In this document: positions 24,955 through 33,671 of the stretch, in pieces
Layout of the letters: the number at the start of each line of letters is the position of its first letter
Position numbering within the stretch: the first letter of the stretch is position 1
Source of the DNA: JACCZX01 sp963829995
GTDB taxonomy: Bacteria; Pseudomonadota; Gammaproteobacteria; Burkholderiales; Burkholderiaceae_F
Assembly (NCBI GenBank): GCA_963829995.1
Contig: CAWHKW010000024.1
Location: 1 to 64,000 of the forward strand
Reading direction: 5' to 3'
Length of the DNA stretch: 64,000 nucleotides
Position numbers and translations under genes: made by a program
Notes under the pieces: generated by a model
The model's database searches: none
What the model saw: only the letters and a program-made list of their open reading frames with translations
Told to the model about the DNA's origin: nothing

Positions 24955-26238
24955 TCAGCGCAGGTTGTAGAACGCATTGCGCCCTGGGTAGCTGGCGACG
25001 TCTCCCAGGTCTTCTTCAATGCGCAACAGCTGGTTGTATTTCGCGACGCGATCCGAGCGGCTCATCGAGCCGGTCTTGATCTGCAGCGCGTTGGTGCCGA
25101 CGGCGATATCGGCAATCGTCGTGTCTTCGGTTTCGCCCGATCGATGACTGATCACAGACGTGTAGCCGGCGCGCTTGGCCATTTCGATCGCGGCGAACGT
25201 TTCGGTCAGGGTGCCGATCTGGTTGATCTTGATCAGAATCGAGTTGGCAACGCCGCGGCTGATTCCTTCGCGCAGTAGTGTGGTGTTGGTCACGAACACG
25301 TCGTCACCGACCAACTGCACTTTGTCGCCGAGCTTGCGAGTCAGTTCTTCCCAGCCGGCCCAATCGTTCTCTGCCATTCCGTCTTCGATCGACACGATCG
25401 GATACTTGTCGCACCAGGCCGCGAGCGTAGCGGTCCATTCGGCAGCGGACAACGTCAGTCCTTCGGCTTCGAGGCGATAGCTGCCGTCTTTGAAAAACTC
25501 GCTGGCGGCGCAGTCGATCGCGACGGCGATATCGCTGCCGGCGGTGTAACCGGCTTCATCGATCGCCTGCAGAATCATCTGGATGGCAGCCTCGTGATTC
25601 TTCACGTTCGGCGCGAACCCGCCCTCGTCACCCACCGCCGTGCTCATACCTGCCTTGTCGATCAACTTCTTCAGCGCGTGAAAAACTTCTGCGCCGTAGC
25701 GCACCGCCTCGGAGAAAGTCGGCGCGCCGATCGGCACGATCATGAACTCCTGCAGATCGAGGTTGTTGTTGGCATGCGCCCCGCCGTTGATGACGTTCAT
25801 CATCGGTACCGGCATCTGCATCGCGCCGCTGCCGCCGAAGTAGCGATACAGCGGCAGCCCCGACTCTTCGGCGGCCGCCTTGGCGACCGCGATCGACACC
25901 GCCAGCATCGCATTGGCACCCAGCCGCGATTTGTTTTCAGTGCCGTCGAGCTCAATCAGCGCATTGTCAAGAAACGCCTGTTCGTTGGCCTCCAGCCCCA
26001 TGATCGCTTCAGAGATTTCGGTGTTGACGTTCTCGACCGCCTTGAGCACGCCCTTGCCGCCGTAGCGGTTGGCGTCTCCGTCGCGCAGCTCGATCGCTTC
26101 GCGCGAACCCGTGGATGCCCCCGACGGCACCACCGCGCGTCCCATGACTCCGCTTTCAAGCAGCACATCGCATTCGACGGTGGGATTGCCACGGGAGTCG
26201 AGAATCTCGCGGCCGATGATGTCAACAATTCCACTCAT
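24955..26238 (-). CDS. eno: enolase
   Basis: Interconverts 2-phosphoglycerate and phosphoenolpyruvate; in many bacteria it is also a degradosome part. The 427 residues carry SGASTGSREAIELRD near residue 40, LGANAMLAVSIAVAKA near 106, VGDEGGFAPN near 203, the metal ligands in SIEDGMAENDW near 287, LVGDDVFVTN near 312 and SHRSGETEDTTIADIAVG near 369. Its ATG overlaps the kdsA stop as ATGA. Confidence 0.97.
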   Translation of the reverse strand: MSGIVDIIGREILDSRGNPTVECDVLLESGVMGRAVVPSGASTGSREAIELRDGDANRYGGKGVLKAVENVNTEISEAIMGLEANEQAFLDNALIELDGTENKSRLGANAMLAVSIAVAKAAAEESGLPLYRYFGGSGAMQMPVPMMNVINGGAHANNNLDLQEFMIVPIGAPTFSEAVRYGAEVFHALKKLIDKAGMSTAVGDEGGFAPNVKNHEAAIQMILQAIDEAGYTAGSDIAVAIDCAASEFFKDGSYRLEAEGLTLSAAEWTATLAAWCDKYPIVSIEDGMAENDWAGWEELTRKLGDKVQLVGDDVFVTNTTLLREGISRGVANSILIKINQIGTLTETFAAIEMAKRAGYTSVISHRSGETEDTTIADIAVGTNALQIKTGSMSRSDRVAKYNQLLRIEEDLGDVASYPGRNAFYNLR

Positions 26239-27089
26239 GCGAAGCTTGCCTCGATAAAACCCTGTCTTTTCACCGCGCGGTCGAGTTCGACCAGCGTACC
26301 CAGCAACTCGCGCATCCGGTCGAGCGGCACCGCGTTCGGGCCATCGGATTTAGCTTCGGCGGGATTCGGATGCGTTTCCATGAACACGCCCGCAACACCC
26401 GCGGCAACCGCGGCACGCGCCAGCACCGGCACAAACTCGCGCTGCCCGCCGCTGGTCGTGCCCTGCCCGCCCGGAAGCTGAACCGAGTGCGTGGCGTCGA
26501 ACACCACTGGGGCATTCGTGTCGCGCATGATCGCAAGTGAGCGCATGTCGGATACCAGATTGTTATAACCGAACGATGCGCCGCGCTCGCACGTCATGAA
26601 GCTGTCTTCGGGCAAGCCGGCCTCGCGTGCAGCATCGCGCGCCTTGTCGATCACGTTCTTCATGTCGCCGGGCGCGAGAAACTGGCCCTTCTTGATGTTG
26701 ACCGGTTTGCCACTGACCGCGCACGCACGGATGAAATCGGTCTGCCGGCACAGGAACGCGGGCGTTTGCAGAACGTCGACCACTTCGGCGGCCGGCCCGA
26801 TCTCGTCTTCGTCGTGGACGTCGGTCAACACCGGCACGCCGACCTGCTTTTTGACCGCTCCGAGAATGCGCAACCCCTCATCGATGCCGAGGCCGCGGAA
26901 GCTCTTGCCCGAGCTGCGATTGGCCTTGTCGAAACTTGATTTGTAGATGAACGGCACGCCGAGCGCGCTTGTGATTTCTTTCAAGCGGCCGGCGGTGTCG
27001 ATCGCCATCTGCTCGGATTCGATCACGCACGGCCCTGCAATCAGGAACAGCGGCTGGTCGAGTCCGACGTTAAAGCCTGCCAGCTTCAT
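26235..27089 (-). CDS. kdsA: 3-deoxy-8-phosphooctulonate (Kdo-8-P) synthase
   Basis: Condenses phosphoenolpyruvate with arabinose 5-phosphate for the Kdo of lipopolysaccharide. The 284-residue barrel shows FLIAGPCVIESE near residue 13, YKSSFDKANRSSGKSFRG near 49, LTDVHDEDE near 92, FLCRQTDFI near 114, NIKKGQFLAPGDMKN near 130 and FDATHSVQLPG near 194. The ATG at 27089 (MKLAGFNVG) is right; the frame is open upstream only through a palindromic repeat. The repeat supplies AGGGGGC as ribosome binding site. Confidence 0.95.
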   Translation of the reverse strand: MKLAGFNVGLDQPLFLIAGPCVIESEQMAIDTAGRLKEITSALGVPFIYKSSFDKANRSSGKSFRGLGIDEGLRILGAVKKQVGVPVLTDVHDEDEIGPAAEVVDVLQTPAFLCRQTDFIRACAVSGKPVNIKKGQFLAPGDMKNVIDKARDAAREAGLPEDSFMTCERGASFGYNNLVSDMRSLAIMRDTNAPVVFDATHSVQLPGGQGTTSGGQREFVPVLARAAVAAGVAGVFMETHPNPAEAKSDGPNAVPLDRMRELLGTLVELDRAVKRQGFIEASFA

Positions 27090-27166
27090 GTTGCCCCCTC
27101 GCGCTGCGCGCGGTCCCCCCGAGGGGGACCGCGAGCGCTGCTTGGGACGGCCCGGCGCTGCGCTCA
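27087..27166. repeat. palindromic element exactly filling the pyrG-kdsA gap
   Basis: From the pyrG stop (27164-27166) to the kdsA start (27087-27089) the DNA is one element. It contains a perfect hairpin with ten-base arms, GCGGTCCCCC at 27110-27119 and GGGGGACCGC at 27123-27132, loop CGA. Its left end reads AGGGGGCAACATG on the minus strand and acts as the kdsA ribosome binding site. The same architecture occurs at 53227-53379. Confidence 0.8.
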
Positions 27167-28858
27167 CGCCGCGGCCTTGTGAGCAATGGGCGAGACCTGA
27201 GTTTCACTGACCGTGGGGGAGCGCGACTGCTGGCTTGCCAGCGCCGCTTCGATAAACGCCTTGAACAGCGGATGCCCATGCCGAGGGGTCGAGGTGAACT
27301 CCGGGTGAAATTGCACGCCGATGAAAAACGGATGCGATGGCAGCTCCATGATTTCGGTCAGCTTCTCGCTCGGCGTACGTGCGGAGACGGTATAGCCGCA
27401 CGCTTCGAGCTGGGGCACGTAGGCGTTGTTCACCTCGTAGCGGTGACGATGGCGCTCGTTGACCTCCGCACCGTAAATGCGCGCCGCCAATGTGCCACGC
27501 TCGACTGGGCACTTCTGCGAGCCAAGCCGCATCGTGCCGCCGAGATCGGATTGCGCATCGCGCCGCTCGATGCGGCCGGTGCGATCGGTCCATTCGGTAA
27601 TCAGCGCAACCACAGGATGCGGCGTGTCGGGATCGAACTCGGTCGAATTGGCATCCGCCAGGCCGCACACGTTGCGCGCAAACTCAATCGTCGCGAGCTG
27701 CATGCCGAGACAGATGCCCAGGTACGGCAGGTTGTTTTCACGCGCGTGGCGAATCGCCGCAATCTTGCCCTCGGTACCACGCCTACCGAACCCGCCCGGC
27801 ACCAGCACCGCATCGACCCGGTCGAGCAATGCCATGCCATCGGTCTCGATCTGCTCGGAGTCGAGATACTCGATCTTGACCTTGGTGCGGGTGTTGATGC
27901 CGGCGTGCATCAGCGCTTCGACCAGCGACTTGTACGAGTCCGACAGCTCCACGTACTTGCCGACCATGCCGACCGTCACCTCGTGTTCGGGGTGCTCGAG
28001 CGCGTACACCAGTTTGTCCCAGCTCGACAGATCGGCAGGCTTGGCGATGATGCCCAGCTTGAAGCACACGATCTCGTCGAGCCCCTGCTTGTGCAGCATC
28101 GACGGAATCTTGTAGATCGAGCTGACATCCCACGCAGAGATCACGGCGTCGATCGGCACGTTCGAAAACAAAGAAATCTTGGCACGCTCCTCCTCGGGGA
28201 TAGGCCGATCGGCGCGGCATAGCAGCACGTCCGGCGAGATGCCGATCTCGCGCATCTTCTGCACGCTGTGCTGCGTCGGCTTCGTCTTCAGCTCGCCGGC
28301 GGAAGGAATGAACGGCACCAGCGTCAGATGGACATAGCACGCCGACGACTGGCCCAGCCGCAGCTTCATCTGCCGCACCGCTTCGACGAACGGCAGCGAC
28401 TCGATGTCGCCGACAGTGCCACCGATCTCGACGATCGCCACGTCGGCCTTGCCATCCCAGGCGGCGCGCGCGCCGCGCTCGATGAAGTCCTGAATCTCGT
28501 TAGTGATGTGCGGGATGACCTGCACCGTCTTGCCAAGATATTCGCCGCGCCGCTCCTTCTTGATCACCGAGTCATAAATCTGACCGGTGGTGAAGTTGTT
28601 GACCTTGCGCATCTTGGCGGAGATGAAGCGCTCGTAATGCCCGAGGTCAAGATCGGTTTCGGCGCCGTCTTCGGTGACGAACACTTCGCCGTGCTGAAAC
28701 GGCGACATCGTGCCGGGATCGACGTTGATGTACGGGTCCAGCTTTATCAGGGTGACTTTGAGGCCGCGCGATTCGAGGATCGCGGCAAGGGAGGCGGCGG
28801 CGATCCCTTTTCCGAGTGAGGAAACCACGCCACCGGTAACGAACACGTACTTGATCAT
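27164..28858 (-). CDS. pyrG: CTP synthase
   Basis: Makes CTP from UTP, ATP and glutamine. The N-terminal synthetase domain has VTGGVVSSLGKGIAAASL, then KLDPYINVDPGTMSPFQHGE near residue 40 and EDGAETDLDLGHYERF near 62; the glutaminase domain has PGGFGRRGTEGK near 357, the catalytic Cys in GICLGMQLA near 385 and the final His-Glu in FHPEF near 523. It has 564 residues, slightly long at the C-terminus, where the last codons merge into the palindromic element. Confidence 0.97.
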   Translation of the reverse strand: MIKYVFVTGGVVSSLGKGIAAASLAAILESRGLKVTLIKLDPYINVDPGTMSPFQHGEVFVTEDGAETDLDLGHYERFISAKMRKVNNFTTGQIYDSVIKKERRGEYLGKTVQVIPHITNEIQDFIERGARAAWDGKADVAIVEIGGTVGDIESLPFVEAVRQMKLRLGQSSACYVHLTLVPFIPSAGELKTKPTQHSVQKMREIGISPDVLLCRADRPIPEEERAKISLFSNVPIDAVISAWDVSSIYKIPSMLHKQGLDEIVCFKLGIIAKPADLSSWDKLVYALEHPEHEVTVGMVGKYVELSDSYKSLVEALMHAGINTRTKVKIEYLDSEQIETDGMALLDRVDAVLVPGGFGRRGTEGKIAAIRHARENNLPYLGICLGMQLATIEFARNVCGLADANSTEFDPDTPHPVVALITEWTDRTGRIERRDAQSDLGGTMRLGSQKCPVERGTLAARIYGAEVNERHRHRYEVNNAYVPQLEACGYTVSARTPSEKLTEIMELPSHPFFIGVQFHPEFTSTPRHGHPLFKAFIEAALASQQSRSPTVSETQVSPIAHKAAA

Positions 28859-28881
28859 CGCGGTCCGAGCCGGAAATACGA

Positions 28882-28887
28882 ATTATT
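28882..28887 (-). promoter_or_regulatory. candidate extended -10 box of pyrG
   Basis: AATAAT preceded by TGG (an extended -10 pattern) lies 23 bases before the pyrG ATG on the minus strand. It is one arm of an AT-rich inverted repeat, AATTATT with AATAATT, that stands out in this GC-rich DNA. No good -35 is visible. Confidence 0.35.
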
Positions 28888-28969
28888 CCACACGGCTGCG
28901 CCGGTCGAATAATTTCTCGCGATCGAACCGACAGCGCTGCCGCGCTGCGGTTCATCGCTCGATGCGCGG

Positions 28970-29942
28970 TTAATCGATGGGGATGTTGCTGGCGGCCAGC
29001 GCGCGCCTTGCCCGGTCAGGGAAGTCGGTGATGATGCCGTCGACGCGCGAGCGCTGCCAGGCGCTCGATCTCCGCCGGATCGTTCACGGTCCACGGGATG
29101 ATCTTCAGCTTCAATGCGTGCGTTTCGGCGATGTTCTCGCGAGTCACATTGCGCCAGAACGGTGACCAGATGTTGCAGCCGGCGGCTTGCACCATGCGTG
29201 GCAGCGATCCCTCGTGATCCCCGCGCTTTAGACCCGCGTGCCAGGGCGATGCGCCGGATGTGTCGGGCGTGACGGTGTTCATGTTCTGCGATTCAATTGT
29301 CAAACACGCCGTCGACATCCCGGGTGCGAGCTTCTTCACCTCGCGCAGCGTCCGCCAATCGAACGATTGCACCGTGACCCGTTCACTCATCTTTGCCGCG
29401 CGCACCGCATCGACAACGGCGCGCGCGAAGCGCTCGGGGTCCGGCGTCGTGTCGCCGCTGGCGGGCGTTATTTTCGTTTCGATGTTGAAGCGCACCGGCC
29501 TCCCGCCGGGCGACCGGGCGTCGCGCGCCAGATCGAACAGCTGCTGCAAAGTCGGAATGCGCTCGCCGTCACTCGCTTTCTGATCAATCCACTGCGCGGC
29601 GTACTTGTGCGCGGGATTCAGGCGGCCGACGTCATATTGAGCGAGATCGCCAGCGGTCAACGAGAAGATCGCCGCGCCATCTTCCGTCAGCCAGCGGCCG
29701 TCGGCGCCGCGCGTCAAGGCCGCGTACAACCGCGGCTCGTGCGACAGCACCAGCACACCGTCGCGCGTCAGCGCCAGATCAGTCTCCAGCGTCGTCACGC
29801 CGATGGCAAGCGCGGCCTTGAACGCCGCCAGTGTGTTCTCCGGGGCCAGGCCGCGTGCACCGCGATGGCCTTGCAGATCGACCGCGGCTGCAGAGGAAGT
29901 GATCGTCGCCACCAACGCCAACACTACGACCTTAGTAAGCAC
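28970..29942 (-). CDS. glycerophosphodiester phosphodiesterase, secreted, with one frameshift
   Basis: Hydrolyses glycerophosphodiesters to glycerol 3-phosphate. A signal peptide (LTKVVVLALVATITSSAAA) precedes QGHRGARGLAPENTLAAF with the catalytic HR and E, then LETDLALTRDGVLVLSHEP near residue 54 with the second His. Near the end, DPAEIERLAAL runs into a wrong frame at 29044-29052; one extra base there hides VDGIITDFPDRARRAL, the conserved C-terminus, which then stops at 28970. GTG 29942 overlaps the preceding gene by 11 bases. About 323 residues in all. Apart from the frame break it looks intact. Confidence 0.86.
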
Positions 29943-30351
29943 GCAGTACCTTCGGCTTGCCTGCCGTTTTCTGCAATTCGATCGTCACCGGCTCACCCGC
30001 ACGCTTCTCAAGGTTGATCTGTTCCGGCACGTCGACGTAGCGCAGGTGGTAAGTGGTGGAATGACTCGCGACGTTGCTCGTGCCATCGGGCGACTTGCAC
30101 CACATCAGCAGCGCGGACTGGCGGCTCAGCTGAAAAGAATAGTCGTGCGAGCAGCCCTCAGGGGACGCTTTCGGCCGATGCACGAGTGTGTAGATCGGTG
30201 CCGATGATCTCTGCGCGGCACCGGCCGCTTCTTCAAGGTCATACGCCGCGCGGGTTGCGGAATCCGTCCACAGATCGGAGCACCCGGGAACAAAGTTGAG
30301 CGCAATCCAGGCAAACGCCACTGCGGCGACGATCCAGATTGCTCTTTTCAA
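29932..30351 (-). CDS. hypothetical exported or membrane-anchored protein
   Basis: A 139-residue protein with one N-terminal hydrophobic segment (AIWIVAAVAFAWIALNFVPG) followed by Cys and an extracytoplasmic domain containing three further Cys. The site VPGC is a poor lipobox, so an uncleaved anchor is as likely as a lipoprotein. The start is TTG at 30351, with AAGGAAG four bases upstream; no ATG fits. The GDPD gene overlaps its end. No domain recognised. Confidence 0.6.
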   Translation of the reverse strand: MKRAIWIVAAVAFAWIALNFVPGCSDLWTDSATRAAYDLEEAAGAAQRSSAPIYTLVHRPKASPEGCSHDYSFQLSRQSALLMWCKSPDGTSNVASHSTTYHLRYVDVPEQINLEKRAGEPVTIELQKTAGKPKVLRAY

Positions 30352-30395
30352 TCCACTTCCTTTCGTCAGTTCGCGGCGAGAATACGCGCCGGGAG

Positions 30396-31001
30396 TCAGG
30401 AAACGGCCGGCGCGTTTCGCAGCGTGCGGAATGTAATCGACCAGCGTTGCTCGGGCGTGGCGGGAATGCTGTGCTGCCATTTCCAGCGCACCTCATCGCG
30501 CATCACATAGATGGAACGCGGTGCCAGCTCGATCGCGAATGTGTTCGGGTCGCGTCCACCGCGCGGCGGGTATGGCCGAAAGCGTATCCGGCATCGGCCA
30601 CCCAAGGAAACACCGGCAACCAACTCGTAGTTCAGCGCATCGCGATGCCAGCCCAGCGGTGTGCCGGGTCGATACTCGGTAATCAACGTCTGTACAAACG
30701 AATCGTCGGCCACCGACACCATCTCGGCAAGGCGGCGGCGCAGCGGCATCAGGAACTCCGGAACCGGCGCTGCGTCGTGCAGCTGGCGGGACTCGAAGTC
30801 GTAGCTGGCACCAAAGCTCGCAATGCGTCGCTTCGCCGTGTATTTGTAGTATTGGGCGTCATGCATCGGCACATCCCGTATCGCCAGAAGCAATCGGCGC
30901 TCTTCATTTACGTCGATGAAATCCGGCGTGTAGACCAGTCCAGCCGGCCACGGCGAGGACGCACCGAAAAGATCAGGCGCGGCGGTGGAGGCGCGGGTCA
31001 T
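30396..31001 (-). CDS. AlkB-like 2-oxoglutarate/Fe(II) dioxygenase
   Basis: A 201-residue oxygenase of the AlkB family, whose members remove alkyl groups from nucleic acids by oxidation. The iron ligands are in LGWHRDALNYELVAGVSLGG (HxD) near residue 117 and in the later WKWQHSIP histidine near 180, and the 2-oxoglutarate-binding arginines are in QRWSITFRTLR near the end. PLRRRLAEM and QTLITEYRPGTPLG are further family traits. ATG 31001 overlaps the stop of the GNAT gene as ATGA. Confidence 0.87.
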   Translation of the reverse strand: MTRASTAAPDLFGASSPWPAGLVYTPDFIDVNEERRLLLAIRDVPMHDAQYYKYTAKRRIASFGASYDFESRQLHDAAPVPEFLMPLRRRLAEMVSVADDSFVQTLITEYRPGTPLGWHRDALNYELVAGVSLGGRCRIRFRPYPPRGGRDPNTFAIELAPRSIYVMRDEVRWKWQHSIPATPEQRWSITFRTLRNAPAVS

Positions 31002-31468
31002 CGATGGTCCGGCGGACGAGGAATCTTCGACTGCCACGCGCTTGGCCGCTTCAGCTCAAAACGTATCTCGCCGTGCTCGGTTGTCCCCGCGTTAATCCAC
31101 CCCGCAGATTCGTAAATCGACTGCGCGCGCGTGGCCGGCGTGGTGGTCAGCCATAGCCTGGTCAGTCCTTGAGACCACAGCCAGTCAACAGCGGTATCGA
31201 GCAGACGCCTGCCGAATCCGCGTCGTTCGAACTCCGGATGCACAAACAGGCCCCAGATATTTCCGCTCTGCGCATTTCCGACCACAACGGCGACGATCTG
31301 ACCCGCAACCTCGATCACCCAACCGCGTCCCAAAGTCTCCAGATGCTCAACGTAGTCGCGCTCGGTAATGGCGCTGCTGCGGGTGAGTTGGTTCTCGCGT
31401 ACAGACATGCGCACCGCATGGATCGCCGGGATGTCGGCGCGCGTTGCCTGCCTCAGTGTGCCCGCCAT
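30998..31468 (-). CDS. GNAT-family N-acetyltransferase
   Basis: A 156-residue acetyltransferase. The start TLRQATRADIPAIHAVRMSV, motif A in IWGLFVHPEFERRGFGRRLL near residue 71 and RLWLTTTPATRAQSIYESAG near 103 are classic GNAT features. Substrate unknown. It precedes the AlkB-like gene with an ATGA overlap and follows the isochorismatase by 13 bases, so the four genes from 33632 to 30396 may form one transcript. Confidence 0.86.
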   Translation of the reverse strand: MAGTLRQATRADIPAIHAVRMSVRENQLTRSSAITERDYVEHLETLGRGWVIEVAGQIVAVVVGNAQSGNIWGLFVHPEFERRGFGRRLLDTAVDWLWSQGLTRLWLTTTPATRAQSIYESAGWINAGTTEHGEIRFELKRPSAWQSKIPRPPDHR

Positions 31469-31481
31469 TGACTGCCCGCTA

Positions 31482-32030
31482 TCAAACGCTCTTGACGATC
31501 GTCAACAGCTCGCGAAATTCGGGCACATCGGCCCGATTCAACCATTCGAACATCACCATTTCGGTGGTGACAATGTGGACGTTGCTCATTCGCAGACGTT
31601 CGATGGCACCTTGGTGATCTGACGCGCGCCGTGACCCGGACGCATCTTCGACGAAGAAGCACTGATAGCCATGGTCGGCGAGCCCGAGCGCAGCCTGCAT
31701 TGCGCACACGTGCGCTTCCATGCCCGCAATCACCACGTGCTTGCGTCCCAGCGCGTTGAAGTTGTCAATCGCGCCGGGCTCGTCGGTACAGCAGAAATGC
31801 GTCTTCGCCAACGTCTCGCCCGGCTGCGCTAGCGCGGCGATCTGCGGCACCGAATGGCCGATGCGGTCGGCACAGTGTTCGGTTATTCGAACCGGAAGTT
31901 GCAGCAACCGCGCCGCGCGCACCAGCGCTGCGCACTTCGCAACGACCTGCTCGCCTCCGTCAACATGCGGAGCGAGTTGCGCCTGCACGTCGACTACCAA
32001 AAGAAAGGACTGCTCCGATCGCAGGCGCAC
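31482..32030 (-). CDS. isochorismatase-family cysteine hydrolase
   Basis: A 182-residue hydrolase of the isochorismatase/YcaC type. The catalytic Asp is in LLVVDVQAQLAPHV near residue 12, the Lys in LAKTHFCC near 79 and the Cys in IAGMEAHVCAMQ near 111. The GTG at 32030 is the start, eight bases after the restored stop of the upstream flavoprotein gene. The reading frame is continuous with that gene only because the latter is frameshifted, so the apparent fusion is not real. Substrate unknown. Confidence 0.84.
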   Translation of the reverse strand: MRLRSEQSFLLVVDVQAQLAPHVDGGEQVVAKCAALVRAARLLQLPVRITEHCADRIGHSVPQIAALAQPGETLAKTHFCCTDEPGAIDNFNALGRKHVVIAGMEAHVCAMQAALGLADHGYQCFFVEDASGSRRASDHQGAIERLRMSNVHIVTTEMVMFEWLNRADVPEFRELLTIVKSV

Positions 32031-32038
32031 CGTACGCC

Positions 32039-33632
32039 TTAGTTCCCGGTACCCGTCTTGCGCAGCGGCAGCGGCGATAGAACAGGCGCGCTGCCGATCT
32101 GCGGCAGCGGCACGACCACCGGCGTCGGCCGGCACCTGACATCCCTCGATGCAGCAGCGCCCCGGTTGCCGGTTGCGCGTGATCTTGCGCACGTCATCGG
32201 TCAGCACGCCGCGTTCGAGCAAGCGCTCCACCAAGTCGACCTTGTTGCCGAGTGGATAGTTGCGCCAGATTTCCATCTTCATCGCATCGGGCGATCCGCC
32301 GCCGTGCAATGAAATGACTGAGTACCAGCCCGCCTGGTACGACGCCGTCAAGTCTTCGACGAAGCGCGCCACTTCGATCCGCTTCTCGTACGGAATGTCG
32401 GAGCGCGCGGTCAACAATTCAGACAGGCGGCCGGCGGTCGCCGGGTTGTGGTCTTCGTCCGGCCCCGGCAGCGTCACGATCAATCCACCCGACACCTGAT
32501 GTGCGAGCCGATGCATGTCGTAGATCTGTGTGGCCATCAACAGTTTGCCGATGTTGCCGAATACCGGGTCCGGCATCGCGACACCGGAAGGATCATGGGT
32601 GCAGTACACCGACGCTGCCACGCCGCAGGCGTAAAAGCCTTCGACGATCTTGATCAGATCAACCATCGCATCGCGCAAGCCGTGCGCTTGATCGAGATCA
32701 GCGCCATTGGCCTCCGTCATCAACGCGCCGGCGCCGATCAGCAGATCCCCGAACCCGGCGCGCGCGGCAATGCAGGTCTGCCGATGATGCGTGGCATAGC
32801 TGTAGGTGAGAAACCCCGAGTGTTCCCATTCGCCGGCCAGAAACACGCTTTCCCACGGGACGAACACGCGCTCGAAGATGGCGACGCCGGTCGACTGGCC
32901 GTAGCGTCCGCTGAATAGCGCGCTTTTCTCGCCGGGGCGGCCGGCCGGGCGCGCGACGATCGTCAGGCCGTCGACATCGATCGGAACCGAGCAACACACC
33001 GCAAAGTCGGCGTCGTCCTGCGTCATGTTGCGACAAGGCATCACCAGCAGTTCATGCACGTACGGTGCCGCCGTCACGATCGCTTTGACACCCGAGATCA
33101 CGATACCGTCGGCGCGACGTTCGACGACGTGCACATAGGTATCGGGATTCGCCTGCTGGTGCGGACGCAGCGATCGATCTCCCTTGCCATCGGTCATTGC
33201 GATGCCGAGGCTCAGATCTTCGGAATAGACGCGCTCGACGTACGCGTCAAGCCGTGCGGAGTACTCAGTGCCTTTGTCGGCGTCGATGCGGTGTGTCGCC
33301 TGCCGCAGTGCTGCGAGTCCGTCACCGCCCAGATAGCGCTGGGCGCAGCCGGTCTCCTGACACAACAGACGCACGGCTTCGAGCTTGTTCAGCAAATCCT
33401 GGTTAGAGGAGGGAATCGCGTTCATGCGATTGATCTCGTGCGTGCCGGCACGTGCGCGCATTACGGGCGCCAGGTTTTCGCGCAATGCGTAGTCGTAGCT
33501 CAATCCGAGTGCATTGACGCCGGGCGCGAGCGACGGTTCGTCGGCGACCGATTCGACTGCGTGCCCGTCGACATAGACGCGCGGCCGCGACCGACGCAGC
33601 GACTCCCGATAATCCTGCGACGACATCAGCAT
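32039..33632 (-). CDS. HpaB / 4-hydroxybutyryl-CoA dehydratase family flavoprotein, with one frameshift
   Basis: A flavoprotein of about 530 residues of the 4-hydroxyphenylacetate 3-hydroxylase superfamily. Visible are SLRRSRPRVYVDG near residue 10, VISGVKAIVTAAPY near 182, RVFVPWESVFLAGEW near 266, HHRQTCIAARAG near 293 and the C-terminal RNRQPGRCCIEGCQVP. The Cys/His set that holds the iron-sulfur cluster of 4-hydroxybutyryl-CoA dehydratase is not complete, so a monooxygenase-like or unknown reaction is possible. One extra base near 32124-32134 hides the real tail (PTPVVVPLPQ to LRKTGTGN) ending at 32039. ATG 33632 has GAGGTG upstream. Confidence 0.8.
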
Positions 33633-33671
33633 TGCGTGCACCTCGGAACGAATAGACTGCCTCGCACGATT

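Noticed and set aside
27090..27167. 26-residue N-terminal extension of KdsA
   Set aside because: It would be encoded wholly by the palindromic repeat; KdsA homology begins exactly at the ATG at 27089.
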